NCBI GenBank assembly: GCA_023653785.1
Contig: JAMKCH010084933.1
Span: 1 to 64,000, forward strand
Direction of reading: 5' to 3'
Source: Ophioderma brevispina
Lineage: Eukaryota > Echinodermata > Ophiuroidea > Amphilepidida > Ophiodermatidae
DNA: 64,000 bases
Below the pieces are notes generated by a model, which saw only the letters and a list, made by a program, of their open reading frames with translations, made no database searches and was not told the origin of the DNA. The position numbers were made by a program, and so were the translations under genes. Below are positions 50,770 through 62,639 of the stretch, piece by piece (positions within the stretch are counted from its first letter, which is position 1; each line of letters starts with the position of its first letter).

Positions 50770-52072
50770 ATTAGCTCAGTAGTTCCTGATGCAATGCGGC
50801 CCACGATGTCTAGATTGGCTCCAGGAGTTCTACACATGTTGCCTTACGAACCAGTCCTTACCCAAGATCTGGAGGAGAGCTACTATCATCGCACTCCCCA
50901 AACCAAACAAGCCTGTAGACAACCCTAAGAACTACCCCCAATATCACTACTGTGTCTCCTTCAAACTCCTTGAGAGGATGATCCTGGCCCGGTTGGAGCC
51001 CGTCGTTGATCCTCGATCCTCAATCTGCCTGACGAACAAGCATGATTTCGGCGTGGCTGGAGCGCACTGTCCATCAGATTGTAAAACTCACAAATGGATA
51101 TTGAGGAAAGCTTTGAAAAGCGCCGTAAGGGCAGGCGTCATCTTGGTGGACCTTACTGCAGCAAGTACTGCAGCTGAGCGAAGCCAAGACCACCGCTACT
51201 GCCTCCACCTCAACACCAAGAGGCTCATCGCCAGCTTCAATCAACATCAATGGAGCGCCTCTGCCTACAATTCTACACCAACATACTTGGGAGTGAAGCT
51301 TGACGGCAGCACCTCGAGTCCGTATGCGCCAAGGTATCTTCGAGGAATAACCTCCTGTGCCGACTTGCTGGATCTTCATGGGGTGCCAGCCCAACGACCC
51401 TTACGGCACCACTGCCTTGGCTCTGGTCTACAGCACTGCTGAATATGCCGCCCCAGCATGTGCAATAGCTCTCACACAAATAAGCTGGACACAGTATCAT
51501 CGAACCTTTTGAAGCCATCACTGGCTGCCTCCGTCCTACTCCATCTGAATTCCTGCAAGTGCTTTCAGGCATTGCACCTGCAGTACTTCGGAGAGAACAC
51601 CACACACATAAACTAGTGAATAAGGCCCTGCTGGACAACAAGCACCTGGCTGCATAACACTGTCAAAGAATCACACAACTCGGCAGACAGAGACCTTTCT
51701 GCCTGCACCTCTGCTAAACTCTCCAGTTCCCCTTTCAACATCTTACAGACATGGAATAACTGCCCTGGCTAGATACCCCAAGACCAGATCACATCTCTAT
51801 TACACCTAAGACAGAACTACCACCAGGCAGCAATCTCCCACGCAAGGAATGGGTCCACTTAAACCGGATTCGCACAGGAGTCCGTCGCTTCAATACATAT
51901 GCACCGATGGGGGCTGCGGGCATCGCCAGCCTGCCAATGTGGTTCTCCATCACAGACTGCGGATCACATTCTCAATGAGTGCCCTACCTTTCGTACACTG
52001 GTGGACACAGATTTCTCAAACTCCAACCCCAACCAATCACGGAGTTGGCTCCAACGCTTACAACATATTTAG
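50770..52072 (+). pseudogene. Broken non-LTR retrotransposon reverse transcriptase
   Basis: The open stretch 50789-51442 carries RT landmarks: DWLQEFYTCCLTNQSLPKIW, then IIALPKPNKPVDNPKNY, then KLLERMILARLEPVVDP, and box A as VILVDLTAA (about residues 117-125). Only ~16 residues later comes LNTKRLIASF and then PTYLGVKLD (164-172), so the middle of the RT, including the (F/Y)xDD box, is deleted. After about 51355 the frame shifts; the next frame holds ITGCLRPTPSEFLQVLSGIA. Past another shift near 51897 comes a C-terminal Cys/His motif (CQCG, HILNECP) ending at a stop at 52070. Gene order and motifs fit a LINE; I do not assign the clade. It is 5'-truncated (no endonuclease seen) and cannot be active. 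Confidence 0.9.
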
Positions 52073-55000
52073 CTTCTTGCCTCAATACCACGTAAGAAGA
52101 AAAGCTCATAGTAGTTATCAGACCGCAACTAAAACAATGGAAGTCAGCATGGTCAAGTTTTAAAGTTCATGGGTTGTTACGTTTTGTTGGTTTAATTAAT
52201 ATGCCGATATCTTGCTGTAAACCGTACAAAGTTTAAAGTTATTGGGTATTTTTTGTCGGTGCAATAGAGTAATGAAGAGTCGTAGACAGACATAACATAC
52301 AGACATATATCCAAGCTTAATAACATAAGACACACTGGCTATTGTGAGGCCTACAAGATAACAATTGCACGATTGATGCAGATTTTAATTCACTCTGTAT
52401 TATAGTAAGCGGGTCTTTATGTTATCCCGACATACTTTGCGCCGTAGTCAACAAATTGACATGGGAAGATTAGAATAACTTACTTCTTAATTAATTGGAA
52501 TACTTGAACATTATGAATTCATTTTGATTTGATGATATGACCAAAAGTAATATTATATAATTCTAAACCCCCCCCCCCACTCCGATTAAGTTCAATTGCC
52601 TGATACAGATACCCGCCACGTTGACTCCTAGCATCCTGTTATGTATCTCCGTCTTATTTCAACTAATCTACTAGTGCGTTAGCAAAGCTCTCGTGTGAGA
52701 AGACGATTGACCTTTAATGTTACGATCAAAAATTATCTATGGACTAGACACATATTGTACTTTTATATATGATTTGCTTTTAGACTTGCACTTTACACTG
52801 CATCGTAATAACACGCCAATTGTTTCCGCTGGCTGATTATATGTCACTTGCAATTTTCAATCTCAATCGCGAAGAAATAGCGATCCGATTAGCGTGACTG
52901 CACTTCCTAAACATTACTGATACATTTTTGGGTGGAATTTAAACATTTTGTTGCACAGTAGCAGACGCGCTTCAATTGCTTAAACACCCAGTATGTGAAT
53001 CTACATTATTTATTTCAGGCTCTGATCAAACCCAAGCTTGTCAGGACTTATTATCTGTTTTAGTACTTGGACTCTATGGTAATCTTAATTTCAAAATACT
53101 AATCGACTATTTGAAGGGGAAAGAATACGAAAAAATAAGCTATAGCGTATAAAACGTTAAAGTCATATAGCCCACTTTGAAGTAGAAGAAAACAAATTTG
53201 GAATTTATCTGTCACTATATGCCCCCCATTACCATCGCTTCATTCCTTTGTCTCAGTGTTACATGATGAAATCAGCTTAAGTTACTGATGGTTCTTAATA
53301 TCATATTCCTATCCCAACAGAATCCTCCTTCTTTCACCTTGAAAGGTTATGTAAAGGTGTCTAAATCTTTCAAATCAACTACGGATTTATCGTCTCCTCC
53401 TATTCCTATGTTTATTTATCTGTTTATACAAAATTTCCCACACACCTGCCAAAGATGACATCTAGATTTCCTAGTTTTTAATCATATAATTTTTCTCTTA
53501 GAATTCACGCACGAAGATAAAAGTATAAAATATAAACAAATGCATATTCCTTCTGTGTACATTTTTTCCTTAATCTTCCCCATATTGAACTTAAGACGTC
53601 ATAGAACATAAACACACATAAAAAGAAATTTTATGAAAACCATAATAATCCTTAAGACTCATTAAGAAGACTCTTTAAACAAAATCACCTAGAGAAGTCC
53701 TCTGTATCCGAGGCTACCACAAATGTTCTTCTTGTTCACATTACTACCAACGTCACAAGAACCATTTTGAGTGCTTTAAGGAGTTTTGCATTAAGAAGGT
53801 TCTGAAGAAGACATCTTTGTTCGTGACTTCAGATGTTTTTCGTGTTGACTTATGAAAACATTAATTTTAAAGCCATAATAACTATTTTTATTTTGAAATT
53901 TTCTTACGTTCTTTGTGTTTGCGTTATGCGGTGAAATAGATTTTTTGTTGAATAACAAATTATCCACGTATTATTCTGATATTAGTGGAGTTTCCTGTTA
54001 TAAAAGAAAGTTATTACCGATTTTCGACTACATGTTTCTAGTTTCCCGAATTCAGTATCTGTTGATGTTCACTTTACAGTATACTGCTTGCGGTTCGAGT
54101 TCTATCTAAACAACTTTTGGTCATTCAGAAAGTCTTAATTAAGCAAAGATTCTCAACATCTCGTCTTTTATGCCTAGCCTGGATTTCTTCTTGTTAAAAA
54201 GTTTTTTTCGGGTGTTATTTTTCCGCGTCTAAATTAAAGAGCGCGATATCTCGTGTTGCAGCGCTAGAGAATGTTTCAGCCAGGTAATTCACCATGCAAT
54301 CGGGTCATTAGAGGTAAACGCATCAACTTTATGATTGCTATCGGGGCCTAATTTGTCTGATATCTCGGCCTGGGGTTATCTAAAACAAGAACCCTATTTT
54401 GTACACAATTTTTGGATGTTGGCATTTTAAGTAGTTCCGCTTCTAGTATTTTTATTCCACTTATCGAGATAAGTGATATAATTGCTTTGAACAGTTTGTA
54501 AGGCGGCGATGCAATGTAAGCTTCTACCCTGCGGTTGACTATACTATTGAGATGGGTTTGTACCGATAGAAAAAATAGGAATTTTACATGATTGATGGGG
54601 ACTTTGACCGTTAATTCGGCTATACCTAATAACTCCCTAAAGATATAACGTCAGAGTCTTCCGTGCATTTAGAAACATCAGTATTTGTGTTGTATAGAAA
54701 CCGTCTCCCTTTTATCGTATTGCTCCCAGGCAGGGTCTGATCCAAGCAGCATATCAAAGTATTCGGCAACATCAAAACGGACGCGCCAGCTTCTTTCTCA
54801 GTGTCGCTAACATCCATTCCGCTTTTGTTTTTGTTGTTGTTTCAAAATTTAACTTTTCTTTTAAGCAATTATAGTGTATAACGTTCATGACATTTGCAGC
54901 TTTCTTGGACAAGACTGAAAGCTCGCCTAAGGCCAATGTGGCATCCATGTTGCATCAGAGCAAATGAGCGACACTGTTAGAGCTTCATCACGTCGTTTCC

Positions 55001-55232
55001 TGGGCGGCAATGGAGTTTCTTGAAGGTCACTGGCGTCTTGGTAAGACAGAGGTGAAGCATCTGTCAACATCCACTCCAAGACACATCTCATGTCTGATTG
55101 CGATTTACCCTCTCTTACATGTAACCCATCTCTGCCCTAGTCAGCTTTGGACGTATGTCACGAACCACCGTTTTGATGGAGCTTAAAGGTATTTTCCCAA
55201 CCAGCTACACACTAATACTCATTTATGCTCAC
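52073..55232. other. No gene seen; GC-richer patch at 54890-55190
   Basis: Mostly AT-rich, with an 11-C run at 52568-52578. The patch near 54890-55190 is GC-richer and nearly open on both strands (one stop on plus), as a decayed coding remnant would be, but I recognise no motif. ORFs at 53915-54109 and 54626-54817 are unsupported. Confidence 0.4.
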
Positions 55233-55240
55233 TATATATA

Positions 55241-55320
<80 letters not shown>
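55233..55320. repeat. (TA)n microsatellite with TATTATA interruptions
   Basis: Four TA blocks separated by single-base phase shifts. A smaller TA tract lies at about 55489-55516. Confidence 0.97.
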
Positions 55321-55321
<1 letters not shown>

Positions 55322-55800
55322 AATAACAGGTATTTTCAGGTGACTATCTTTGGAATTAAAAGTGCTCAATCCCATTACAGGAGAGCTTAATGAAAATTTC
55401 AAAGTATAGACCTCTGGAAGGCAACCGTTACTCAGAGTTTCACGAATACCCTCACTTACGATCATCGGGTATCCGATCCTCAGACGGATATATATATATA
55501 TATATATTATATTTCTTCTATTATATATAAGTTGTTTAAAGTTATTTTCTATTTTATACAGTAATACTCAAATATTTGTAAATACACGACGTTTAGAAAC
55601 CGAGGTCTTTCATCAAATGTAATATCCAGTGCAGTTGTACAAGAGAAAACAAACAGTGCGTAACGAATGTGTGGGCGGGCGAATTGAGAAAGGCGCGAAC
55701 GTAAAAGCACGCGCAGACAAAATGAAGAGTCAGACAAAACCTCAGACCGAAAGCGGACAAATCGAATTATACATGAATCGAAACATAATTATAACTTTAA
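55321..55800. other. Spacer, nothing recognised
   Basis: A ~170-bp unique segment between the two TA tracts and ~280 bp beyond the second. The minus-strand ORF at 55549-55737 is unsupported. Confidence 0.4.
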
Positions 55801-55814
55801 GTTGAAACATTTTC

Positions 55815-57370
55815 ATTTAAGTCCCTCTGATTGAAGAGTTCCAAGATGGAAGGTAATCGATTTTCAGCGTGGCGTGTGTCATTGTTTGCCCCTCTGGCTG
55901 AGATCATACCAGTTACTTAGATGTCTAATATGGTGCAGACGGAGGGTCTATATATTGAAGTGACGGGCTACTGGAAAACAGTCCATGTTGTTCCTTATAG
56001 ATCCTAGATTTTCGGTGAATCTGTCTGCGAATCTCCGGCAGTCCATGTAGATTTTCTTAAAATTAGTACAGATGAAGGATGAATAGATGATTTTGGTAGA
56101 CGAGTAAGTGAAGTCACTGGTGATGTCAAAGCTGTTGGGCGGACCTTTAATAACATATTGACAAGTGTTACAACGTCCGCGTTTGTAGCTGTAAGTATCT
56201 GGCTGTAATTTGGTGTGTCAGGGACTTCAGGTGAATGATGAGTAGAACGGGCAAGATAATCTGTGCGAGTGCCGTCATCTCTTTGAAAGTCCGAGAAATT
56301 CCTTTTGATGATTGTGCAGAATGGTACAGCATCGGGATGCTGAAGATCAAAAGGACGCGATTGTTGCAGGACTTGGAGGACTGCATGAATGCAGACTCTC
56401 TGTCGACTTGCTGGACGTGATCGATCCAAGACTGACAGGATGATAATGGTATCCTTGTTGATGAAAAAATCTACTTTTCGGCTTTTACGATGTTCAGTTC
56501 ATCTTCGTCAGTGATGCTATTCACAATGTATCCCATAGACAAGTCAAGTGGCACTGGGACCAACGACGGCATGGCACCCATACCTATCCTCGTGATTTGC
56601 TTGTAGTGTTCTTCATTGAAAAAACGGAATGTGTTATTGGTGAGTACGAGCTCGATAAGACTGAGAAGAGTGGTAGTATATGGTGAATGGTTATATCTTG
56701 TGTTGAGAAAATGTTCCAAGGGCTTCATATAGAGGTTTCGTAGTTGAGATGTGTATACGGAAGATACAGCCATTGTAAAAAGATATCTTTCACCTGGTAC
56801 ATCAACTTGAAATCCTTTAGGATCCGAAGAGTGGCTGACGTGTGCTCGATGTAGTAGGAAGACAAATGACAAGAGAAGAGAAAACAAAAATTAGTCCAGA
56901 TGATGTCCTGGGTGACTACTCCTGTCGGACTTGGTCGACTACTTACTAGTCGCCTGACTATACTTTAATTGACAGAAAATAGTTGGCTTTTATTACTACG
57001 ACAATAAGTAACCCTCTTTTAAAGTTAAATGATAGATTGTCTGTCCTTAACTTGGCATAGGTGGTGTCGAGAGTTAGCTAGAGGCTTCTTTAATATACAT
57101 CTTCTTGTCCCAAACCACGACAGCTCCACCCTTGTCTGCATTTTTAATTATTGCATTTAGATTGGAGTTTCTTGCGAGCGATCTGCTCATCCTTGCTGAG
57201 ATTCTTCTTTGTCAATGAGCTTGTCTTCTATTTTACTCTCACCTGTAGGCGGTGTCTAAGAAGAACGTTTTTTTTGTAGGGTAAAGGTGTCGGAAGGTGT
57301 TTTAATCAGAGTCTTCTTCCTGATCATGAAAGTGGTAAGAGCCATTTTCGGGAAAACTAGATTTGCAAGT
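55815..57370 (-). pseudogene. Broken Penelope-like element (RT plus GIY-YIG endonuclease remnants)
   Basis: Read on the minus strand, 57160-57083 encodes IIKNADKGGAVVVWDKKMYI, an N-terminal signature of Penelope-like RTs. At about 56790-56755 comes ERYLFTMAVSSVYTS; the family norm has Asp after FTM, so the first catalytic Asp is replaced by Ala. Next are NTFRFFNEEHYKQI and a garbled IGMGAMPS. The YxDD region is missing: the sequence jumps to FCTIIKRNFSDFQRDDGTR near 56330-56280. At about 56075-55985 lies FICTNFKKIYMDCRRFADRF then PVARHFN, matching a GIY-YIG endonuclease (norm YIGETGRR), and LGTLQSEGL follows near 55835. Several frameshifts and stops. Order RT then GIY-YIG is the canonical Penelope layout. 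Confidence 0.88.
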
Positions 57371-57489
57371 CATATCAAAATTATCAGCACACACCTGCGA
57401 CGCAAACTAATACCAGACGGATCCAGTTGCGGATGGCGATGGATGAATCCTGAAGATCCGTTGTAGAGCAATTCAAGGCGACACCAAGT

Positions 57490-59130
57490 TTAAATTATTA
57501 TATCCTTAGTTTTCCACTGAGCATTGTAGTCCTGCAGTAGGGCCATATGACCTTGCAAAAGAGTCTGCACAAAATGTTTTCATGGTTTCTAGGCAACATT
57601 GACCTGCTGATTTCAAATCTCGAGGATGCAACTTGGGCATTCTTGAGCATTTTGATATAGAGAAGTGGGAGGGGTAAATTAACAGGGAAAAATTGTATAT
57701 TGTATTTCATATGGTGTTGAAAGATGTATAAACATGTTTATCTGGTCCTAAGGATTAAAAAGGTATAGTTTGCTATATCTGCAATATTTTGTGTTTGCAC
57801 GACAGACCAAAAGTTCATCATGGGAGTAAGTATTTCTAATGGAACGATTTAAAAAATGGTTTTCAAATTGTTTGTATGAGAATGTTATATACATTTACTT
57901 AGCTGTATAGTTAATACAGTTAATTAGCTCAAATGTATTTCGCAGAGACTAGAGTGCTGATCCCCCATAGACACTGTGGGCCCTATCGATATCCCCCAAT
58001 TCATTATACTCTATACAAAATACAAAACACTCTGCAACATATGAAGAATTTGAGTTAGTTTTGAGAAGAATCTGTACATTCTAAAAAAAATTACCTACTG
58101 TGTTAAAAGTAATTGTTCTAGATAAAGCAAACTACACACACTGGCCAAAAGTATTGCAACATGCAGAAAAGCAATTTATATTCAAAACTTAATATACAAT
58201 TGTACCAGGAGTTCCTGCCTACACATTACCTAATTATTGTTAAAGGTTTTATTTTCAAACAGATGCTATTCCCCAGAGTCAGGTAGTGCAAAAAACGTTT
58301 AATTTGATTGCCATGTTCCCTAAATATGGCGGGTTAAAGGAGCTGGCTAATGATAACTTGCTGATTGTACTCCAGAAGGAATACAGGCACAGGAACGTCC
58401 AAAGGCTGCATAATAGTCGTTAAATGAACTTTATGGGTTTGCCATGGGCGTGGTTATGGACCCACTGGAAATGAGATCCTGCCAATAAAGATGGGAGCAC
58501 GTTCATCACCGTTGGACTCGGGAAATTTAATGGCAAGACAGAGGTCACGTGAAAGTGGCGCAAACATTGTTTTAAATCGCACCGTTGACATTGTGCTGTT
58601 TGTCAGACAATGTGAACGCGTAATGAGACAATTTTTCGAGACGGGCCTATCTTCAGACTTTATCTCATTTTCGGTCCACACAACCACTCTGATTTTTCCC
58701 ATCTACTAAAACATTAAAAGTAAACCCTAATGAACCCGTACAATCCATTAATCGGCTGTTTTGAAAAGCCATGTCTTTTGTTTCTGTGTCTGTATTCCTT
58801 ATGGAGTGCAATCGGCAAATTATCGTTCACAGTTATACTTTTGGTCAGTGTGGTAATATCTTCTTTATTCCATAGGACAAGAAGGGAGGTGGTATCATGT
58901 CTGAAAACAAAATAATCCGTATGAAACATTTAAAAATTTTCCCCTGTGAAATTACCCTCTTCCCTATCTCAAAATGCCCAAGGATGACAAAGTTGTATCA
59001 TCAAGATTTGGGCTCAGCGGGTCAATATTGCCTTGAAACCATCAAAAACATTTTATGCAGACTTTTGCGCAAAGTCAGATGCAACGTCCAATGGGGCTAC
59101 CGCTGAACTATGGGATCTATAGGTGTCTTG
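57490..59130. mobile_element. ~1.6-kb palindromic element next to the Penelope-like remnant
   Basis: The complement of 57490-57720 (AATTTACCCCTCCCACTTCT..., AGGTCAATGTTGCCTAGAAA, AACATTTTGTGCAGACTC) matches 58940-59130 (AATTACCCTCTTCCCTATCT, GGGTCAATATTGCCTTGAAA, AACATTTTATGCAGACTT). Further in, CTGATTGTACTCCAGAAGGA at 58363 pairs with the complement of TCCTTATGGAGTGCAATCGG at 58797. The left arm has ~400 bp of extra AT-rich sequence, and begins again at 58137 with CACACTGGCCAAAAGTATTG, which pairs with ACACTGACCAAAAGTATAAC on the other strand near 58850. Opposite-strand ORFs at the centre (58454-58709) are repeat products. Confidence 0.75.
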
Positions 59131-59439
59131 AGGAAACACACATATTACTGCAGCAATAACATACAATTGTGCCAGATAAAAGTAACATTAACAAATATTA
59201 AAAAAAAAAAACACTCTATGAACGCATAGTTATTCATTTATAAAATCCCTTTTACCCCATACCATTTAGGACCCTTGATCCAGAGATACAATCAATAAGC
59301 GAAAGTGTATAAATTTTACTTGGGCCACTTTCACCTGGATATATTTAATCTTGGTAAGTCAGGCATTGGGTTTGGTGATTTAACTTTCAAAGAAGTGTGA
59401 ACAGAATTAACATTTGAATGTTTTGATTCAGGTAGTATA

Positions 59440-60270
59440 TTAGGTAGGGTTATAAATGAGAATCCTATTCTCGAAGTTTGATGAAGAAGGTTTATAGACG
59501 GTTTCCTATAGTTGGAAGGGTTATCTGACAGAATGTTTGGGTCCAACCTCTGGGAAATGAGCAAACATTGTAAAATAAGGGGGTAAAATTAGTACTTGAA
59601 AAGCAATTTAGTCAAATTGTGTTTAAATGCACATCAATACATTGGTCTCGTTGCAAGGAGATATAGTTTGTCTAGACAACAGGTACATTCCTATTTAGGT
59701 TCAAGGTCATCTAAGGTAAAACTTACCCAGTGCTCGTAATTTGTGAAACTGGTGTTCAAATTGTCATATAGCCTTTATTTTAAAGGTTTTCGCGAGTGTT
59801 CGTGAATTGTGGGCAAGAGGGTCTACATAGTCTATCAGAATTGGTTACAGAGCTGTCACCCACAGAATTGAAATGAAATTTTTGCTTCAGTATGACCAGA
59901 GCACTAATTTGACACCAGCGTCAACAAAATCTGAGCATTAGATAATTTTTGCCCCAGGATGACCTTGAATCGTATCAGGGCTGTAGCCGTTGTTTTGTAA
60001 CATAAGGTCAGAACCTAGATCAACTATACCTTTTTAATCCTTATAATAAGACAAATAGATTGGTGTACATTTAAATACACTTTGACTTAATTTCAAATTT
60101 ACCCCTGTACTAATCTGACCCCTTTATTGTACATTTCCCCACATTTCCCAGAGGTTGGCATGAAAAGTTTGATTCAACACCCTTCAAATATAGTAAAACG
60201 TATTCAAACCTTCTTCCCCAAACATCGAGAATGGGATTCTGAATTTATAATCCTACTATTTTGATTGTAA
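59440..60270. mobile_element. Palindromic element, second copy of the 47.6-kb family
   Basis: Arms pair: TAGGGTTATAAATGAGAATC ... GAAGAAGGTTTATAGACGG against the complement of the right end (GGATTATAAATTCAGAATCC ... GAAGAAGGTTTGAATACG), and CCAACCTCTGGGAAATG at both ends. The inner part matches the element at 47.6 kb: CAAATTGTGTTTAAATGCAC, GGTTCAAGGTCATCTAAGG, TGAAACTGGTG, and a shared unpaired centre GAGGGTCTACATAGTCTAT. No coding capacity; the ORF at 59331-59564 is a repeat product. Confidence 0.85.
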
Positions 60271-62337
60271 AAACTGCATTGTGTCTCTGGTTCAAGTTAA
60301 AGCGTTACACGTTGAGCATTGCTTTAAGATGGATGGTCCTCAGCTTGGTAACCATCAACAGTCACAGTTAACACTGAAGAGCCGTGTGTTTATGGTTACA
60401 ACTTTTATCCAGACCAGGCGCCATGTAGAAACGATCTTGAAAATGAAATATTTTTGGCCCGGTGCGTGCTCTTCAATTTTGGTGTCTAGATTCAAGTAGG
60501 TGAACATCTTGGGCATCAGAAAACGATGTTGGATTATTTTTACAATTGCGAAAAAAAGAAATCCAAGATTGCGTCAAAATGGCCGCCGCTTTGACTACCT
60601 AACCGTTTTAGCCGTACCTTTCTTGATTGCGATCTTCAACTGAACGGCAATTTCTGTCATCTGAAAGATATTAAATTATCTACACTCTGAATATCAAAAT
60701 TTGTGAGTTTAAGAATATTTAAGGTGCAAATTTGAGAAAAAATCATTTTTTGGCATTTTTACCAAAATGAAATATTCGTAGCTAATGTTCCCGTGATAAT
60801 TTCCAGAACCAAACAAATCACAATAACCAAGTTTCTGCAAATTTGACCTAATAACACACGTTTTATGTACATATCAAATTACAGTTCTTACCTGATTCAG
60901 AAACGAAGTTATTCTGTACGAAGGTCATCAATCAGTTAAACAGAGAAGTTGGTTACTGCGCACTTTTGCTAAATGTTTTGATCATGCAGAACCTCATGAC
61001 AAAAATCCCTCACTTGAAAATACACATTTATTCTATGCATTAAATACACTATTAAAAATGTTCATAAAAAACTTGGTTTACTTAGCCAGGGACTCGAATG
61101 TGCAAATACTGTACAAGGGACTCGAAACGGGCAACAATCTGTAAAAAAGTCGTTTTAACTGTTGGAGTACTATCTGCCAGTCAAACGACGTTAGTTTACT
61201 GAACATTTTTAACAGTGTCGTAGGTGTGCATTTTAAATACATGCAATGCTTAATTTATATTTATACATTAAATCAAACCTTTTAAAAGCAAAATCTTCAA
61301 GCTGATTATTACAGTGTGATATCAAGTTCTTAACTTTAATGCAATAATATCTGATGTAATTTTGAGCTACCAGTTGAAAGGAATATGGTTGCAGCCCCTA
61401 TTATTTTCCATTTTCCTAATGTAAGCCCTCTGTTTGGAAGTTGGAAATACATTGTATTTCCATTGTACCTAATGCCTAATAATACATGAACATTGCTCTA
61501 CCTGACTCACAAACTATAGAACCTTCAATGCCTGATGATTAACACGTTCGCTAAAAATTATGCACAATTTTTCTGATTTCAAGCCAAACAAGTTTGGACA
61601 CCCGATTCTACCCCATGGAGGTGCTGTGTTTAATATCTTTTGGCTCTAGAGATCTGGTTCCTACAATTGTTATTTTATCATTATGTAATAGGACTGAAAG
61701 TGCTAATAAAACTTATTTGATTTGAATTTGGTTTTGTTTTTGTCTTATCGAGGTTGCAACAACCCTTTTCGAGAGGCTTTGGTAACGTTTGCACGCTGAT
61801 ACAAGAATTAAACCTATATACTTTCATTTACACATTGCCTCTGTGTAAGTCTTCCTGTTTTTTGATAATAATAAACTACGAGCCAATCTTGTGATTTACA
61901 AGTTTTGTTTGACCCAATGCTTTAAGACTGCGATAGGCAAGTCTGGAATTAGCCATTTTTACTTACTAACCCAAGACCATACTCTTTAATCATTATATAG
62001 ACCTCTGTAGAATGTGCAGAGAACCCAAAAATTAATGATTCCGTGGGGGGGGGTAACTGGGTATTCTGGTTGGTTAATACCCCCACCCGAGACTGCCTTG
62101 CAATATAGGGTATCAAATTCAAACCATGTCTCTGTCAGTCTCACATAGGTTATACAAATTTTATACTTTTTTCATTTTCATGTAGAGTATAAACTCGCAG
62201 AATTTGATTTGGGATCTGGCTTGATTTGAATCTGAATGATTATTTTTGTATTGATTTCAGAGCTCACACGGAATAAAATTCCTAAAATAGTCAAATGGAT
62301 TTAAAATCCTAGTTAAAATTCCCTTGGTAATATGCCT
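60271..62337. other. No gene seen
   Basis: Noncoding sequence. A segment near 60555-60600 (AATCCAAGATTGCGTCAAAA) recalls the AATCCAAGATGGCGTC block of the palindrome at 10.5-12.1 kb, but only over ~17 bp. Near 61700 GTGCTAATAAAACTTATTTG could be a polyadenylation-type 3' end of an old retroelement. A 9-G run lies at 62045. Confidence 0.4.
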
Positions 62338-62430
62338 GGTCCTGTGTCTCGGATAGAGTGTCCATTTGAACAGATCTGGTCTCGATAGGGTACCATTTCC
62401 CGTTTCTGGTCTCGCGTATAGGGTCCCCGC
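62338..62430. repeat. Three short degenerate tandem units (CTGGTCTCG...ATAGGGT)
   Basis: CCTGTGTCTCGGATAGAGTG, ATCTGGTCTCGATAGGGTAC and TTCTGGTCTCGCGTATAGGG follow each other at about 35-40 bp spacing. Confidence 0.5.
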
Positions 62431-62639
62431 CGAAACCCTTGTAACTCGGTGGTTTACCCAATCCTGTACAGGTTACCCCAGTTAATAATTCATTGTCAGT
62501 CTTTCAACTGTGTCAAACTTAAACAAAATTGTCTGACACTCACATACAACACAAGTCCTAACACGTAGTATACCGAGAATTATGCTTGTAAACTGACTGC
62601 CTTAGAATAGGTAAAGACAAAAATTAATCCACACACTTC

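Noticed and set aside
54890..55190. GC-richer segment nearly open on both strands
   Set aside because: No recognisable motif, a stop on the plus strand and no splice context; could be an old coding remnant but cannot be supported.
58454..58709. Two overlapping opposite-strand ORFs of 72-82 codons
   Set aside because: They sit at the centre of the 57.5-59.1 kb palindrome and share no motif with any transposase that I know.
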